Shown: positions 1-11,500 of the stretch, in pieces
How positions within the stretch are numbered: the first letter of the stretch is position 1
Layout: each line of letters begins with the position of its first letter
Assembly: GCA_949130485.1 (NCBI GenBank)
Contig: OX422183.1
Span: 11,444,543 to 11,508,542 of the forward strand
From: Agelas oroides
Taxonomy: Eukaryota; Porifera; Demospongiae; Agelasida; Agelasidae
Direction: 5' to 3'
DNA length: 64,000 nt
Made by a program: the position numbers and the translations under genes
Notes under the pieces: generated by a model
Told to the model about the DNA's origin: nothing
The model's database searches: none
What the model saw: the letters and a program-made list of their open reading frames with translations, nothing else

Positions 1-730
1 ACATGGAAGCTCGTGTATGGGATATAGAGACCTTATATGGAGGCTTTAACCCTTCTGGGGTGCTAAGCCCAAATGGGAGGGCTATGTTGGGGTTAGACCA
101 TCACCGTAGCAAGTAATTGAGATGAATATATATTGTATGAGGGCTTTAACCTACTGTGGAAGTCTGTAAACTATTTATATGGGTTAGGGGAAGCAATTTT
201 CATTGCTGTTGTCATACAGTGCACATGCAGCTTGCCACCATACCTGTACACAGTAACTAGCCCATCAGATCTCAGGAAGCCCCATGGTAGACAAGAATTA
301 TTGCAAACTTGCCCACTTAAGGGTGAGTCTGATAGTTCGCAATCAGCAAACATTATTCATGTAACATATTGTAAAAACTCTACTGAGCACAGCTAATGGT
401 TGGAGCACAATTCAGTCTTAAGGTCCAAAAGCAGTACTGTATCTTCAAATTATTTTACAATTCTAGCCTCCATCCCAGCTAGGCTCTCCCCAGCTTTTCC
501 ATAACTGTGAGTGCCAAAAAGATGGGTGGAGCCAGGTGAGGCCCAGGAACAAGGCTAACACAATTGTAGGTACTGGGGGTTGAAGAACGTCAAAAGTGAA
601 TAGAACGCCTGCTGAGAGTTTCCCTACAAAATTCTTATTGTCTAATCTTGTAATGTTATTAAATTAAATCTTCAGTACTTTACAACACTTTCGCACATAC
701 ATGGACCACACACACAAATGTATGAGGTGT

Positions 731-731
<1 letters not shown>
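1..731. other. Gene-free stretch
   Basis: No convincing coding exon, RNA gene or element end is visible. The longest open frame here (about 87 codons near position 133) has no recognisable domain, no flanking splice pattern and a shadow frame on the other strand, so it is not called. It could hold upstream exons of the receptor gene that starts further right, but no exon ending in the required phase 1 with a signal peptide was recognised. Confidence 0.5.

Positions 732-767
<36 letters not shown>
732..767. repeat. (AC)18 microsatellite
   Basis: An uninterrupted AC dinucleotide run of about 18 copies, followed by degenerate CA-rich sequence to about 790. Confidence 0.95.
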
Positions 768-769
<2 letters not shown>

Positions 770-915
770 CACACTCACACATACACACTACCACAGCATA
801 CATTACAGAACTAGCTACTATTATGTCTAGTACGGTTGTATGTCATAATTATACTACCCACTCTATTGACATGGTATGTATCACCCTCAGTGTTTGCATA
901 TTCTGAGGGTAATAT

Positions 916-3900
916 CAGGGTATGAGCACAGTGGTAGAGTTACTGGGTACAGACACAGTGATAGAGTTACTGGGTACGACCACTGTGATAGAGCTACTGG
1001 GTACGACCGCTGTGATAGAGTTACTGGGTACGACCGCTGTGATAGAGTTACTGGGTACGACCACTGTGATAGAGTTACTGGGTACAACCACTGCGATAGA
1101 GTTACTGGGTACAACCACTGTGATAGAGTTACTGGGTATGACCACAGTGATAGAGTTACTGGGTACGACCACTGTGATAGAGCTACTGGGTACGACCGCT
1201 GTGATAGAGTTACTGGGTATGACCACTGTGATAGAGTTACTGGGTACGACCACTGTGATAGAGCTACTGGGTACGACCGCTGTGATAGAGTTACTGGGTA
1301 TGACCACAGTGATAGAGTTACTGGGTACGACCACTGTGATAGAGTTACTGGGTACGACCACTGTGATAGAGCTACTGGGTACGACCGCTGTGATAGAGTT
1401 ACTGGGTATGACCACAGTGATAGAGTTACTGGGTACGACCACTGTGATAGAGCTACTGGGTACGACCGCTGTGATAGAGTTACTGGGTACGACCGCTGTG
1501 ATAGAGTTAGTGGGTACGACCGCTGTGATAGAGTTACTGGGTACAGACACAGTGATAGAGTTACTGGGTACGACCGCTGTGATAGAGTTAGTGGGTATGA
1601 CCGCTGTGATAGAGTTACTGGGTACGACCACTGTGATAGAGCTACTGGGTACGACCGCTGTGATAGAGTTACTGGGTATGACCACAGTGATAGAGTTACT
1701 GGGTACGACCGCTGTGATAGAGTTACTGGGTACGACCGCTGTGATAGAGTTACTGGGTACGACCGCTGTGATAGAGTTACTGGGTACGACCGCTGTGATA
1801 GAGTTACTGGGTACGACCGCTGTGATAGAGTTACTGGGTACGACCGCTGTGATAGAGTTACTGGGTACAGACACAGTGATAGAGTTACTGGGTACGACTA
1901 CTGTGATAGAGTTAGTGGGTACGACCGCTGTGATAGAGTTACTGGGTACAGACACAGTGATAGAGTTACTGGGTACGACTACTGTGATAGAGTTACTGGG
2001 TATGACCACAGTGATAGAGTTACTGGGTACGACCGCTGTGATAGAGTTAGTGGGTACGACCGCTGTGATAGAGTTAGTGGGTACGACCGCTGTGATAGAG
2101 CTACTGGGTACGACCGCTGTGATAGAGTTAGTGGGTACGACCGCTGTGATAGAGTTACTGGGTACGACTACTGTGATAGAGTTACTGGGTACGACCACTG
2201 TGATAGAGTTACTGGGTATGACCACAGTGATAGAGTTACTGGGTACGACCACTGTGATAGAGCTACTGGGTACGACCGCTGTGATAGAGTTACTGGGTAC
2301 GACCGCTGTGATAGAGTTACTGGGTACGACCGCTGTGATAGAGTTAGTGGGTACGACCGCTGTGATAGAGTTACTGGGTACAGACACAGTGATAGAGTTA
2401 CTGGGTACGACTACTGTGATAGAGTTACTGGGTACGACCACTGTGATAGAGTTACTGGGTACGACCGCTGTGATAGAGTTACTGGGTATGACCACAGTGA
2501 TAGAGTTACTGGGTATGACCACAGTGATAGAGTTACTGGGTACGACCACTGTGATAGAGCTACTGGGTACGACCGCTGTGATAGAGTTACTGGGTATGAC
2601 CACAGTGATAGAGTTACTGGGTACGACCACTGTGATAGAGCTACTGGGTACGACCGCTGTGATAGAGTTACTGGGTACGACCGCTGTGATAGAGTTACTG
2701 GGTACGACCGCTGTGATAGAGTTACTGGGTACGACCGCTGTGATAGAGTTACTGGGTACGACCGCTGTGATAGAGTTAGTGGGTACGACCGCTGTGATAG
2801 AGTTACTGGGTACAGACACAGTGATAGAGTTACTGGGTACGACTACTGTGATAGAGTTAGTGGGTACGACCGCTGTGATAGAGTTACTGGGTACGACCGC
2901 TGTGATAGAGTTACTGGGTACAGACACAGTGATAGAGTTACTGGGTACGACTACTGTGATAGAGTTACTGGGTACGACCACTGTGATAGAGTTACTGGGT
3001 ACGACCGCTGTGATAGAGTTAGTGGGTACGACCGCTGTGATAGAGTTAGTGGGTACGACCACTGTGATAGAGTTACTGGGTACAGACACAGTGATAGAGT
3101 TACTGGGTACGACTACTGTGATAGAGTTACTGGGTACGACCACTGTGATAGAGTTACTGGGTACGACCGCTGTGATAGAGTTAGTGGGTACGACCGCTGT
3201 GATAGAGTTACTGGGTACGACCGCTGTGATAGAGTTACTGGGTACGACCACTGTGATAGAGCTACTGGGTACGACCGCTGTGATAGAGTTACTGGGTACG
3301 ACCGCTGTGATAGAGTTACTGGATACGACCGCTGTGATAGAGTTACTGGATACGACCACTGTGATAGAGTTACTGGGTACGACCGCTGTGATAGAGTTAC
3401 TGGGTACAACCACTGCGATAGAGTTACTGGGTACAACCACTGTGATAGAGTTACTGGGTATGACCACAGTGATAGAGTTACTGGGTATGACCACAGTGAT
3501 AGAGTTACTGGGTACGACCGCTGTGATAGAGTTACTGGGTACGACCGCTGTGATAGAGTTACTGGGTACGACCGCTGTGATAGAGTTACTGGGTACAGAC
3601 ACAGTGATAGAGTTACTGGGTATGACCACAGTGATAGAGTTACTGGGTACGACCGCTGTGATAGAGTTACTGGGTACAACCACTGCGATAGAGTTACTGG
3701 GTACAACCACTGTGATAGAGTTACTGGGTATGACCACAGTGATAGAGTTACTGGGTACGACCACTGTGATAGAGCTACTGGGTACGACCGCTGTGATAGA
3801 GTTACTGGGTATGACCACAGTGATAGAGTTACTGGGTACGACCACTGTGATAGAGCTACTGGGTACGACCGCTGTGATAGAGTTACTGGGTACGACTGCT

Positions 3901-5013
3901 GTGATAGAGTTACTGGGTACGACCGCTGTGATAGAGTTAGTGGGTACGACCGCTGTGATAGAGTTAGTGGGTACGACCGCTGTGATAGAGTTAGTGGGTA
4001 CGACCGCTGTGATAGAGTTACTGGGTACAGACACAGTGATAGAGTTACTGGGTACGACTACTGTGATAGAGTTAGTGGGTACAGACACAGTGATAGAGTT
4101 ACTGGGTACGACTACTGTGATAGAGTTACTGGGTACGACCGCTGTGATAGAGTTACTGGGTACGACCGCTGTGATAGAGTTACTGGGTACGACCGCTGTG
4201 ATAGAGTTACTGGGTATGACCACAGTGATAGAGTTACTGGGTATGACCACAGTGATAGAGTTACTGGGTATGACCACAGTGATAGAGTTACTGGGTACGA
4301 CCACTGTGATAGAGCTACTGGGTACGACCGCTGTGATAGAGTTACTGGGTATGACCACAGTGATAGAGTTACTGGGTACGACCACTGTGATAGAGCTACT
4401 GGGTACGACCGCTGTGATAGAGTTACTGGGTACGACCGCTGTGATAGAGTTACTGGGTACGACCGCTGTGATAGAGTTACTGGGTACGACCGCTGTGATA
4501 GAGTTACTGGGTACGACCGCTGTGATAGAGTTAGTGGGTACGACCGCTGTGATAGAGTTACTGGGTACAGACACAGTGATAGAGTTACTGGGTACGACTA
4601 CTGTGATAGAGTTAGTGGGTACGACCGCTGTGATAGAGTTACTGGGTACGACCGCTGTGATAGAGTTACTGGGTATGACCACAGTGATAGAGTTACTGGG
4701 TACGACCACTGTGATAGAGCTACTGGGTACGACCGCTGTGATAGAGTTACTGGGTACGACCGCTGTGATAGAGTTACTGGGTACGACCGCTGTGATAGAG
4801 TTACTGGGTACGACCGCTGTGATAGAGTTACTGGGTACGACCGCTGTGATAGAGTTAGTGGGTACGACCGCTGTGATAGAGTTACTGGGTACAGACACAG
4901 TGATAGAGTTACTGGGTACGACCGCTGTGATAGAATTACTGGGTACGACCGCTGTGATAGAGTTACTGGGTACGACCGCTGTGATAGAGTTACTGGATAC
5001 GACCACTGTGATA
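916..5013. repeat. Giant 27-bp minisatellite, about 152 tandem units
   Basis: About 4.1 kb of head-to-tail 27-bp units. The unit reads GATAGAGTTACTGGGTA followed by CGACCGCTGT or variants. Because 27 is a multiple of 3 and stops occur in only one frame per strand, the array is open for about 1370-1390 codons in two + frames (nonapeptides VTGYDRCDR and LLGTTAVIE) and one - frame (ITAVVPSNS), with a further - frame (SQRSYPVTL) partly open. The 5' and 3' edge units are most degenerate, as expected for arrays homogenised by unequal exchange. Common unit types recur in fixed order (DHS then DHC-A then DRC; RHS then DYC), so there is higher-order structure of about 54-81 bp. A protein product is possible but nothing favours one frame, so this is annotated as repeat only. 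Confidence 0.97.
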
Positions 5014-5493
5014 GGGGCCCCCAAACAGTGCTGAAGTTGTTCAAATAAGATCTAGTGAATCTGGTTCATCATTCACATCCCAGTCTAGCTTCTCTAAGGG
5101 GTTTGTTTCGCTGTATTGTTGATCAAGTCAGCCTGCTTTTTTGCTTCATTTATGTTGCTGACAAAAACTTAAAATGATTGCATACCTCATCTTACGTGAC
5201 TACTGCACAGTCTGCTAGGGCCCCATATGTCGTACTTTTCTGAAACTGCTAAACAAAGACAGCAACTTGAAGGTATGTATGTACTGTATGCTTGCACAAA
5301 AAAGGAGCCTCAGAAGTCCCCAGAACACACCTTAGAGCATCAAAATTTCCAGGAGGCATCCCCCCAGACCCCCCTAGCACAATCTACATTATGGGCCCCA
5401 CCGTTTGTATTTGCCCTGGGCCCCCCCAATCCTCTTGGTGGCCCTGTACATACATATGGGTAGATGCAGCACTCTTGTTCAAATTGAAACTCA
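5014..5493. other. Gene-free flank of the minisatellite
   Basis: Unique-looking sequence with no exon signals I can support. A C-rich stretch near 5360-5430 gives short overlapping open frames without domain content. Confidence 0.4.
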
Positions 5494-5494
5494 C

Positions 5495-5564
<70 letters not shown>

Positions 5565-5580
5565 TATCTATCTACCTATC
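5494..5580. repeat. (AATC)n microsatellite grading into (TCTA)n
   Basis: About 17 tandem AATC tetranucleotides to 5564, then TCTA/TACC units to about 5580. Confidence 0.95.
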
Positions 5581-6570
5581 TAATAATGTTTTAAATGATA
5601 GCATAATTATGAAAATGTGTTGCGGATGTACATATGGAATAATGTTCCGAATGACAGCAGTACTTTTAAAAACATGACGTACTCTACTATCTCGGCACTA
5701 TAACACATTAGAGTTGTATACAAACACAGTTTGATGGTGCTACTAGTAGGAAATTACAATAGGTAATAGTAAAGTGTAGTCTATAGGTTAACTATAATAG
5801 TAAAGTGTAGTCTCTGTTGGCTATATTGGTTAACCACTAGCCAGCAAACACCAGGATTCCCGGAACCACCACCCACCACCCCCACTTCCCCTCGCTGCAA
5901 GCCATACACAAACTGGGAGGAATAGATACAATGTACATATGTAGCTGAACATTGTTAACACAAACACCTACTGAGATTTCCCCCTACAGAATTATTATCA
6001 CCTTGCTGCAAGCGTAAGCTGCACAACAACGGGAAGGAAGTAATGCTTAATACTGTAGTTACACCCACTCTAATGCTGATTATAAATATGGAGCAAAATT
6101 CACCAAATTCCTTAGCATGTGACTAATAATACTAGTGCATAGGTCCTATTTGTAAAAAGAAGTATGGAGCTTAGCTTATTCTTAGACTGGATCAGCAGTG
6201 AATAATGTCAACGATTGCTCATGAATATTGCTCATGAGTGTGCTTGTGTATTATAGTTTCAGGGGCTCTGTTTGTTTTAACTAACCTGACTGACCTAAAC
6301 TTTTAAGAGTGCCTCATAATGGCTTGTTATATACACTGACTGAGGTATATTAATTCAGAGTGGCCTTAGGGAGAACTTTATGGTATAGTTGACTTGTCAA
6401 GTGTCCTGATTAGAGCAAGATTGTTTAATTTAGGAGAATCATTCAAGTTTTCAATTAAAGGTTGCCTAGCTGCTAATGTTAACTGTAATTACAAAGTCAC
6501 TCATTCTGCCAAAACTTTCTCATCAATACCTTCCAGTACTCCTTGAGCATCATGTTACCGTGTGCTACAT
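5581..6570. other. Intergenic, no gene seen
   Basis: No coding exon recognised. A short direct duplication (AGTAAAGTGTAGTCT) lies at about 5768-5812; otherwise low-information AT-rich sequence. Confidence 0.4.
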
Positions 6571-6707
6571 ATTCAATGATGAATCTTGGACACTTCACGG
6601 TAGTTGGCAAAATTTTATTTGCAACGTTTCAATCACACTCTGGTAATCTTCTTCAGGCAAAATTTTGCCAACAACCATGAGTGAAAGTCCGAGATCCATC
6701 ATTCAAT
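6571..6707. mobile_element. Small foldback (hairpin) MITE
   Basis: The two ends are inverted copies of about 50 bp: ATTCAATGATGAATCTTGG at the left pairs with the complement of the right end, and both arms run into GGCAAAATTTT. The roughly 35-bp loop contains CAACGTTTCAATCACACTC. Non-coding. Target duplication not resolved because a Helentron-like fragment abuts the right end. Confidence 0.75.
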
Positions 6708-6712
6708 GAACA

Positions 6713-7129
6713 GCACTGAAGTGCAAAACCCTCGGCGCAAGCTAGATGATAAGTGTTTATGCTTGCCATGTGTTCGGTTCTGTTCTTGCCTGTGCAAAGT
6801 CCGCTCACATGTTTCAGAAACATGCGCTGCACTCTCAGTACTCCGGGATCGATCCCAGACCAGGGCGCGTGAACTCGTTCTCAGACTAGAATATGGCCGA
6901 CTAGCGCTCACCGTGGCAAACGAATCGCAGCATAACTCATGAACAAAACGTTCTTGGCGAAATCGGCTCAATTTAAACACATCCTGGTTCGGTTTGAAGC
7001 TTATCTGTGTCCAAACTTCAGAGATTTAGCCGCCAGGTGAGTCAAGCTAGTTGTAACAGACAGACATACATACATACACACAGACAAACGAAGTACTGTA
7101 ACCCTTGCTGCGCATGCGCGCCGAGGGTT
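6713..7129 (-). mobile_element. Helentron-like non-autonomous fragment, copy 1
   Basis: One end carries a hairpin GCACTgaAGTGC followed by AACCCTCGGCGC; the other ends in GCGCCGAGGGTT, the inverse of that motif. The same arrangement bounds the larger copy at 60852-61923. Inside, the - strand keeps one degenerate repeat related to the STPR ORF of that copy (residues like SETCERTLHRQEQNRTH), with the rest deleted. Short inverted subterminal repeats plus a terminal palindrome fit the Helentron/Helitron2 layout as I know it. No helicase or Rep is present, so the class call is an inference. Confidence 0.55.
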
Positions 7130-7421
7130 AATAATAATACCTTCCAGTGGATGCACTGTACAGGTAGGTACACACACACTACATCAGTAACTGTATATGT
7201 ACATCAAATTGACTACCACCACTAATAGTATTATGACTTCACTTTAATTCTGTGGCAGTAATTCTTACCATTGCATATATACACCCTAATTATCACAGTG
7301 GACATAACTCCACAAGTATGTGTAAACATTGGGTGTGCTAAGGAGTGTGGGGGTGGTGGGTAGGGGAATTGTTGTAGTACACCTTGATAGTCAGATATAA
7401 TTAGTAACACATACTTAACCG

Positions 7422-8025
7422 TAGCTTCCCCAGGCCCGTTTGAAAAATCGGAGAAAAGGGCCTGGTATCTACTGTTTGCGCAGGCGCTTAATTTCCCGAC
7501 ATTCCGGGAATTCCGGATAATACCGTGTCACCTCCGTGTGCCGTGACGTCAGGTACGTGTATTTTGCCGTATATTTAATCGTACACTGCTGACAATGGCT
7601 ATTTGTGTGCAACGCCTGGATTCTGCCGTGTAGTATGCTTTCCTGCGACTTCGAGGTGAAGCGACGGCACTAAAACACGAAAAGAAAGCATCTATGAAGC
7701 ACTTATCCTGGCTGCTTATGGGTTTTCGTGTTATGAAGTTATAGCTTATATTTGTAGTGTGAAGATGGTCCTGGGTCGACAGTGCAGTTCAAGCGATAAG
7801 TGCTGGGGTCAGAAGGCCTGGGCAAAGGGCTAGGAGAGCAGCGCTCCCCTGTTTGGTGATATAATAAAAGCCGATATACGAACATCATAGCTCTTAACCA
7901 CGTGATATTGGCCGTCATTTGACACACCCTTGCACATTTTCACATGAGCTTTACACACTAGCACACAAACAGTGGATACCAGGCCCTTTTCTCCGATTTT
8001 TCAAACGGGTCTGGGAACGAGGCTA
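7422..8025. mobile_element. MULE-type MITE with 11-bp target duplication
   Basis: Ends are inverted repeats of about 50 bp: TAGCTTCCCCAGGCCCGTTT at the left, its counterpart ending GGGAACGAGGCTA at the right. The flanks ATACTTAACCG (7411-7421 and 8026-8036) are identical, an 11-bp target-site duplication. Long inverted repeats with 9-11 bp duplications are typical of Mutator-like elements. No transposase frame inside. Confidence 0.8.
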
Positions 8026-8220
8026 ATACTTAACCGATGAATGAGGATACATCTTAGACTTTCACAGGGCGAAATTTTTATATACAATGCTTCACACTCT
8101 TCAGCTGGTGTGCATTCTCTATGTATACTGTTGACACATTTTGTCAACTTCGTCAGTGTCCTTCTGTTGTCTTAATTGAGTACTGTTTCCCCCATCTCTT
8201 CTCTCCTCATCCACCAAAAG

Positions 8221-8523
8221 GTTCACCGGAAATTGTCACCCCTCTCAATGAAAGTGTGATAACAGATATCATTGTTGGTGTTGGAGAAGTTGCAGAGTTT
8301 CGGTGCAACTTTATTGCCTATCCCAATGCCAGTACAAGGTGGTTCAGGATAAATGGACAGATGAGAGATGAGTTGGATGTAAATGCAAATGGGCGTTACC
8401 AGGTTGGAGAGAATGGGACATTACAGTTAATGAATGTGCGAGCGGCGGATGCAGGAATGTACTCTTGTGAAGTGTCCAATGAGTTTGGAAACGATACCAG
8501 AATGCAGACTTTGATGATAATTG
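8221..8523 (+). CDS. Exon: Ig-like domain
   Basis: A 303-bp phase 1-1 exon encoding one complete Ig fold of about 101 residues. Visible hallmarks are the first cysteine in EFRCNF, the core tryptophan in STRWFRI, and DAGMYSCEVSNEFG with the DxGxYxC signature of the F strand. Two NxS/T glycosylation sites (NES, NAS) occur, plus NGT and NDT. The acceptor follows CCACCAAAAG and the donor is GTAAGT. One-domain 1-1 exons are the usual gene structure for Ig domains. Confidence 0.9.
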
Positions 8524-11500
8524 GTAAGTCTATGACAATGTACGTATTGTGAGAGCGTGTGGGTGTGTATGTGTGTGTTCCTCTGTTACACTTGCCTTGA
8601 CACCCTACCTATACACACAACACACAAGATATGGTATGTGAGGAATTCAGAGATGACCATACATGCAGTACAGTAGGGATTCACTCATCTAACATTTACC
8701 TGAGCACCCATAAAACTAATATATTTTGCTGTGCGGAAGTAATCTGCATTGTAGTGAAATACTATCGTTTCACACCACCAACAATCGGACACTCGTACAC
8801 GGAGACTAAACTACACAGACACTCAGCTGTACCATTGAAATGAAATTGGAGTCTGCCGTATCTGATGACTAAAAAATAGAGCTGCGTCGATTCCCACTTG
8901 AGTTAGTTGTGATTAGTGTAACATTCCCCAAAAATTGATAATCGAATAGAATCATGTATTGTAGGATACAGTTTCAAATTCCTGTTCCTTCTCAGGAGCA
9001 ATGCCCATTAAGATGTCGGCACTTTTTGAAGCCTGCAAGACCCTGCTGCTGCACACCTGATATTCATCACTGTAGCTATCCATGGTATTGCTGAAATACT
9101 GAGTGGGTCACTAACTCAATGATTAGACAGTGGATTTCCACTGTGCACACCCCCAGTTGCTCATTAAACCTAAGGTAGCTACTGGGATAATTAGAATGTA
9201 GAGGTCTTAGCCAAAGTAGCGTAAGCTGCCAATTATCGACCACATTTCCACTTACCTTCATATCTCAGTCCAGGAATGACTTGGAAACTTGGTTCTTGCA
9301 CCAACTGAGAGCAAATTGAATAAGAATAATCCCCTCTAAGCCGGCTTTAGTGCACACACTTCCAGGAACAAAATCCTATTCACAACCAATTATCGACCGC
9401 TCATACATATTGTTGACTGCCCATACATTTTTGTAATATCAATTATCAACTGTGGGAAAATTACCAACTATAAATGTGGAAGGAGTTTTAACATCGCCAT
9501 GCATCTTATGCCATTTTGTTATCCTAGCACTTGATAATCCACAAGAGCAGAGTCAGATGAATACAAGTATGACTCGTGCAAAAAATGACATGCCATACAG
9601 TCAGTAACAGCTGCATTCATACACTACAGCTATGAAACAGCTAACAGAAATATATGGCTGACTTGGCAAGAGGAACCTTCGCCAGTAGTAGAGTGCTACT
9701 GTGCCTCAGAGTCTAACTGCTAGAGCCTTTTTCTGCTGGTTTTGACAAATTGTAGCTCCAATTGTCTTTCGCAAATCTCATGCCCCTGTCCTGCAAATAA
9801 ACTCAGTACAGTGGAACCTCTTATAACGGACTCTCTAAATAGCGGACACCTCCCTCTAGCGGACAACAGCTTTTGCACCAACTGATTTCACATAGAGCTA
9901 GTGTAAATTTACCTCCCGAATAGCGGACACCTCCTAACTCTGAACAACGGACAAGCTTCTTGCACCATTAGACCTAGGCTAATACAATTTGACCTCTTGT
10001 AATGGACAAGGGGCGTGGTTGGGGCATGGTCTTACTGAATTTGCCGTCTGATTTATCGTAGCTATGGAGCGAGCTATGGAGGTAACGGAGTTTGACTCAT
10101 ATATCCGAGGATATCACGCATCTCAGCTGCAATGGGGACTCAAGATGCCTGTTCTGTATCTGATTATGTTAATGGTGACAGTGAGCTTCCAGTTTGCACA
10201 GACCTGGATAATGACCATTGGGAGGACAACTTTATGGATAGCTTGACACAAGAAAATACTATGACCCCTACTGAAGAAGATTCAGATCCCGAGAGTGATG
10301 TTGACTTGGATCCTCCTGTACCTGTAATGAAGGACTTTAAAGAAGCCATTCAAACACTTGAACATGTACAGCATTTTTTAGAGAGTCGCAATTGCCTGGA
10401 AATGGCCACAAAGATGAGTGCACTGCTCACTGAAGTTGCAGCTCATCACGTCTCTGCCATGCATCAAACCACACTCACACAATTTTTTTCAAGAGCTGAG
10501 GACACTGATGAAAACGACATTTGAAACTCAATGTCAACTGTGCACATGTATCATATATACTTCATGACATGATAATAATACTTTATATGGGTTACAGATG
10601 CATTCTTGAACCAACCTCCCAATAAAGGACACCTCTTTATAACGGACAAACCCTCCTACACCAACTTGTCCGTTATAAAGAGGTTCCACTGTAGTCGGCA
10701 CAAAATTGTATTGGCAATTGTGCAATCCACACAATGCATTGACTGGAAGTTAATAGCCCGTTTATCCATTACACACTTACGTAAAACTACAAAACATTTA
10801 CGTAAAACATTTCTGTATTCCACTGGAGGATAACACGTACTGGTCGATAATTAGCAGCTTATGCTAACAGTGCAAGTCTCGTCTTTTACAACTAGGTGAA
10901 TGTAGAACTTTAGATTAGATCGATCATTCGAGTACTTTATGTCAAGTCAAAATTCATTACACTATCCCTACCACAGAACCCCCTATTTCACCAAGCAACC
11001 TCTTTCGAACAGTTGTGGCTGAAAACCCTTTCTCTCTCATGCTAAATTGGACCCAACATCCTCCCCCTGCTCAAAATATGGAGGTGGAAAGTTTTGTGGT
11101 AGAGCTCAGCATTGATGGTGGCACGACTTTTGAAGAGGTATGTTTATATACTGGTGATTAATAGTGAGAATTTGTGCCAGTCCTTAATCTGTTCACGGGG
11201 TCTCTCTTACATTTTTAGTCCTACCTATCCCCTTCCTCCCACTCATCCTTCCCCTTTCCTTGATTCCTCCCCCTCTCTTTGTTTCCTTAGTTACCTCTCT
11301 CATCACATCATCATCATCAACAACTAGTTAACTCTTTGTTGTATTGTTCACATATACATGAACACAACTCAATTTGTGGAGAACAACCCAAGGACAGAAT
11401 GCTAGATTTCCATGTGCAATAATAGCTTGGGTCCTAGCCACATACAACTAGATATAGTTACACTCAAGTAGACACTCACAAACATACCTCAAACTATGTT

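Noticed and set aside
916..5013. CRISPR array
   Set aside because: Units are contiguous 27-mers with no unique spacers, and the genome is eukaryotic.
876..5048. 1390-codon open frame as a giant repetitive protein gene
   Set aside because: The same array is equally open in another + frame and on the - strand; this follows from a 27-bp unit with stops in one frame per strand. No start context, splice or composition evidence prefers one.
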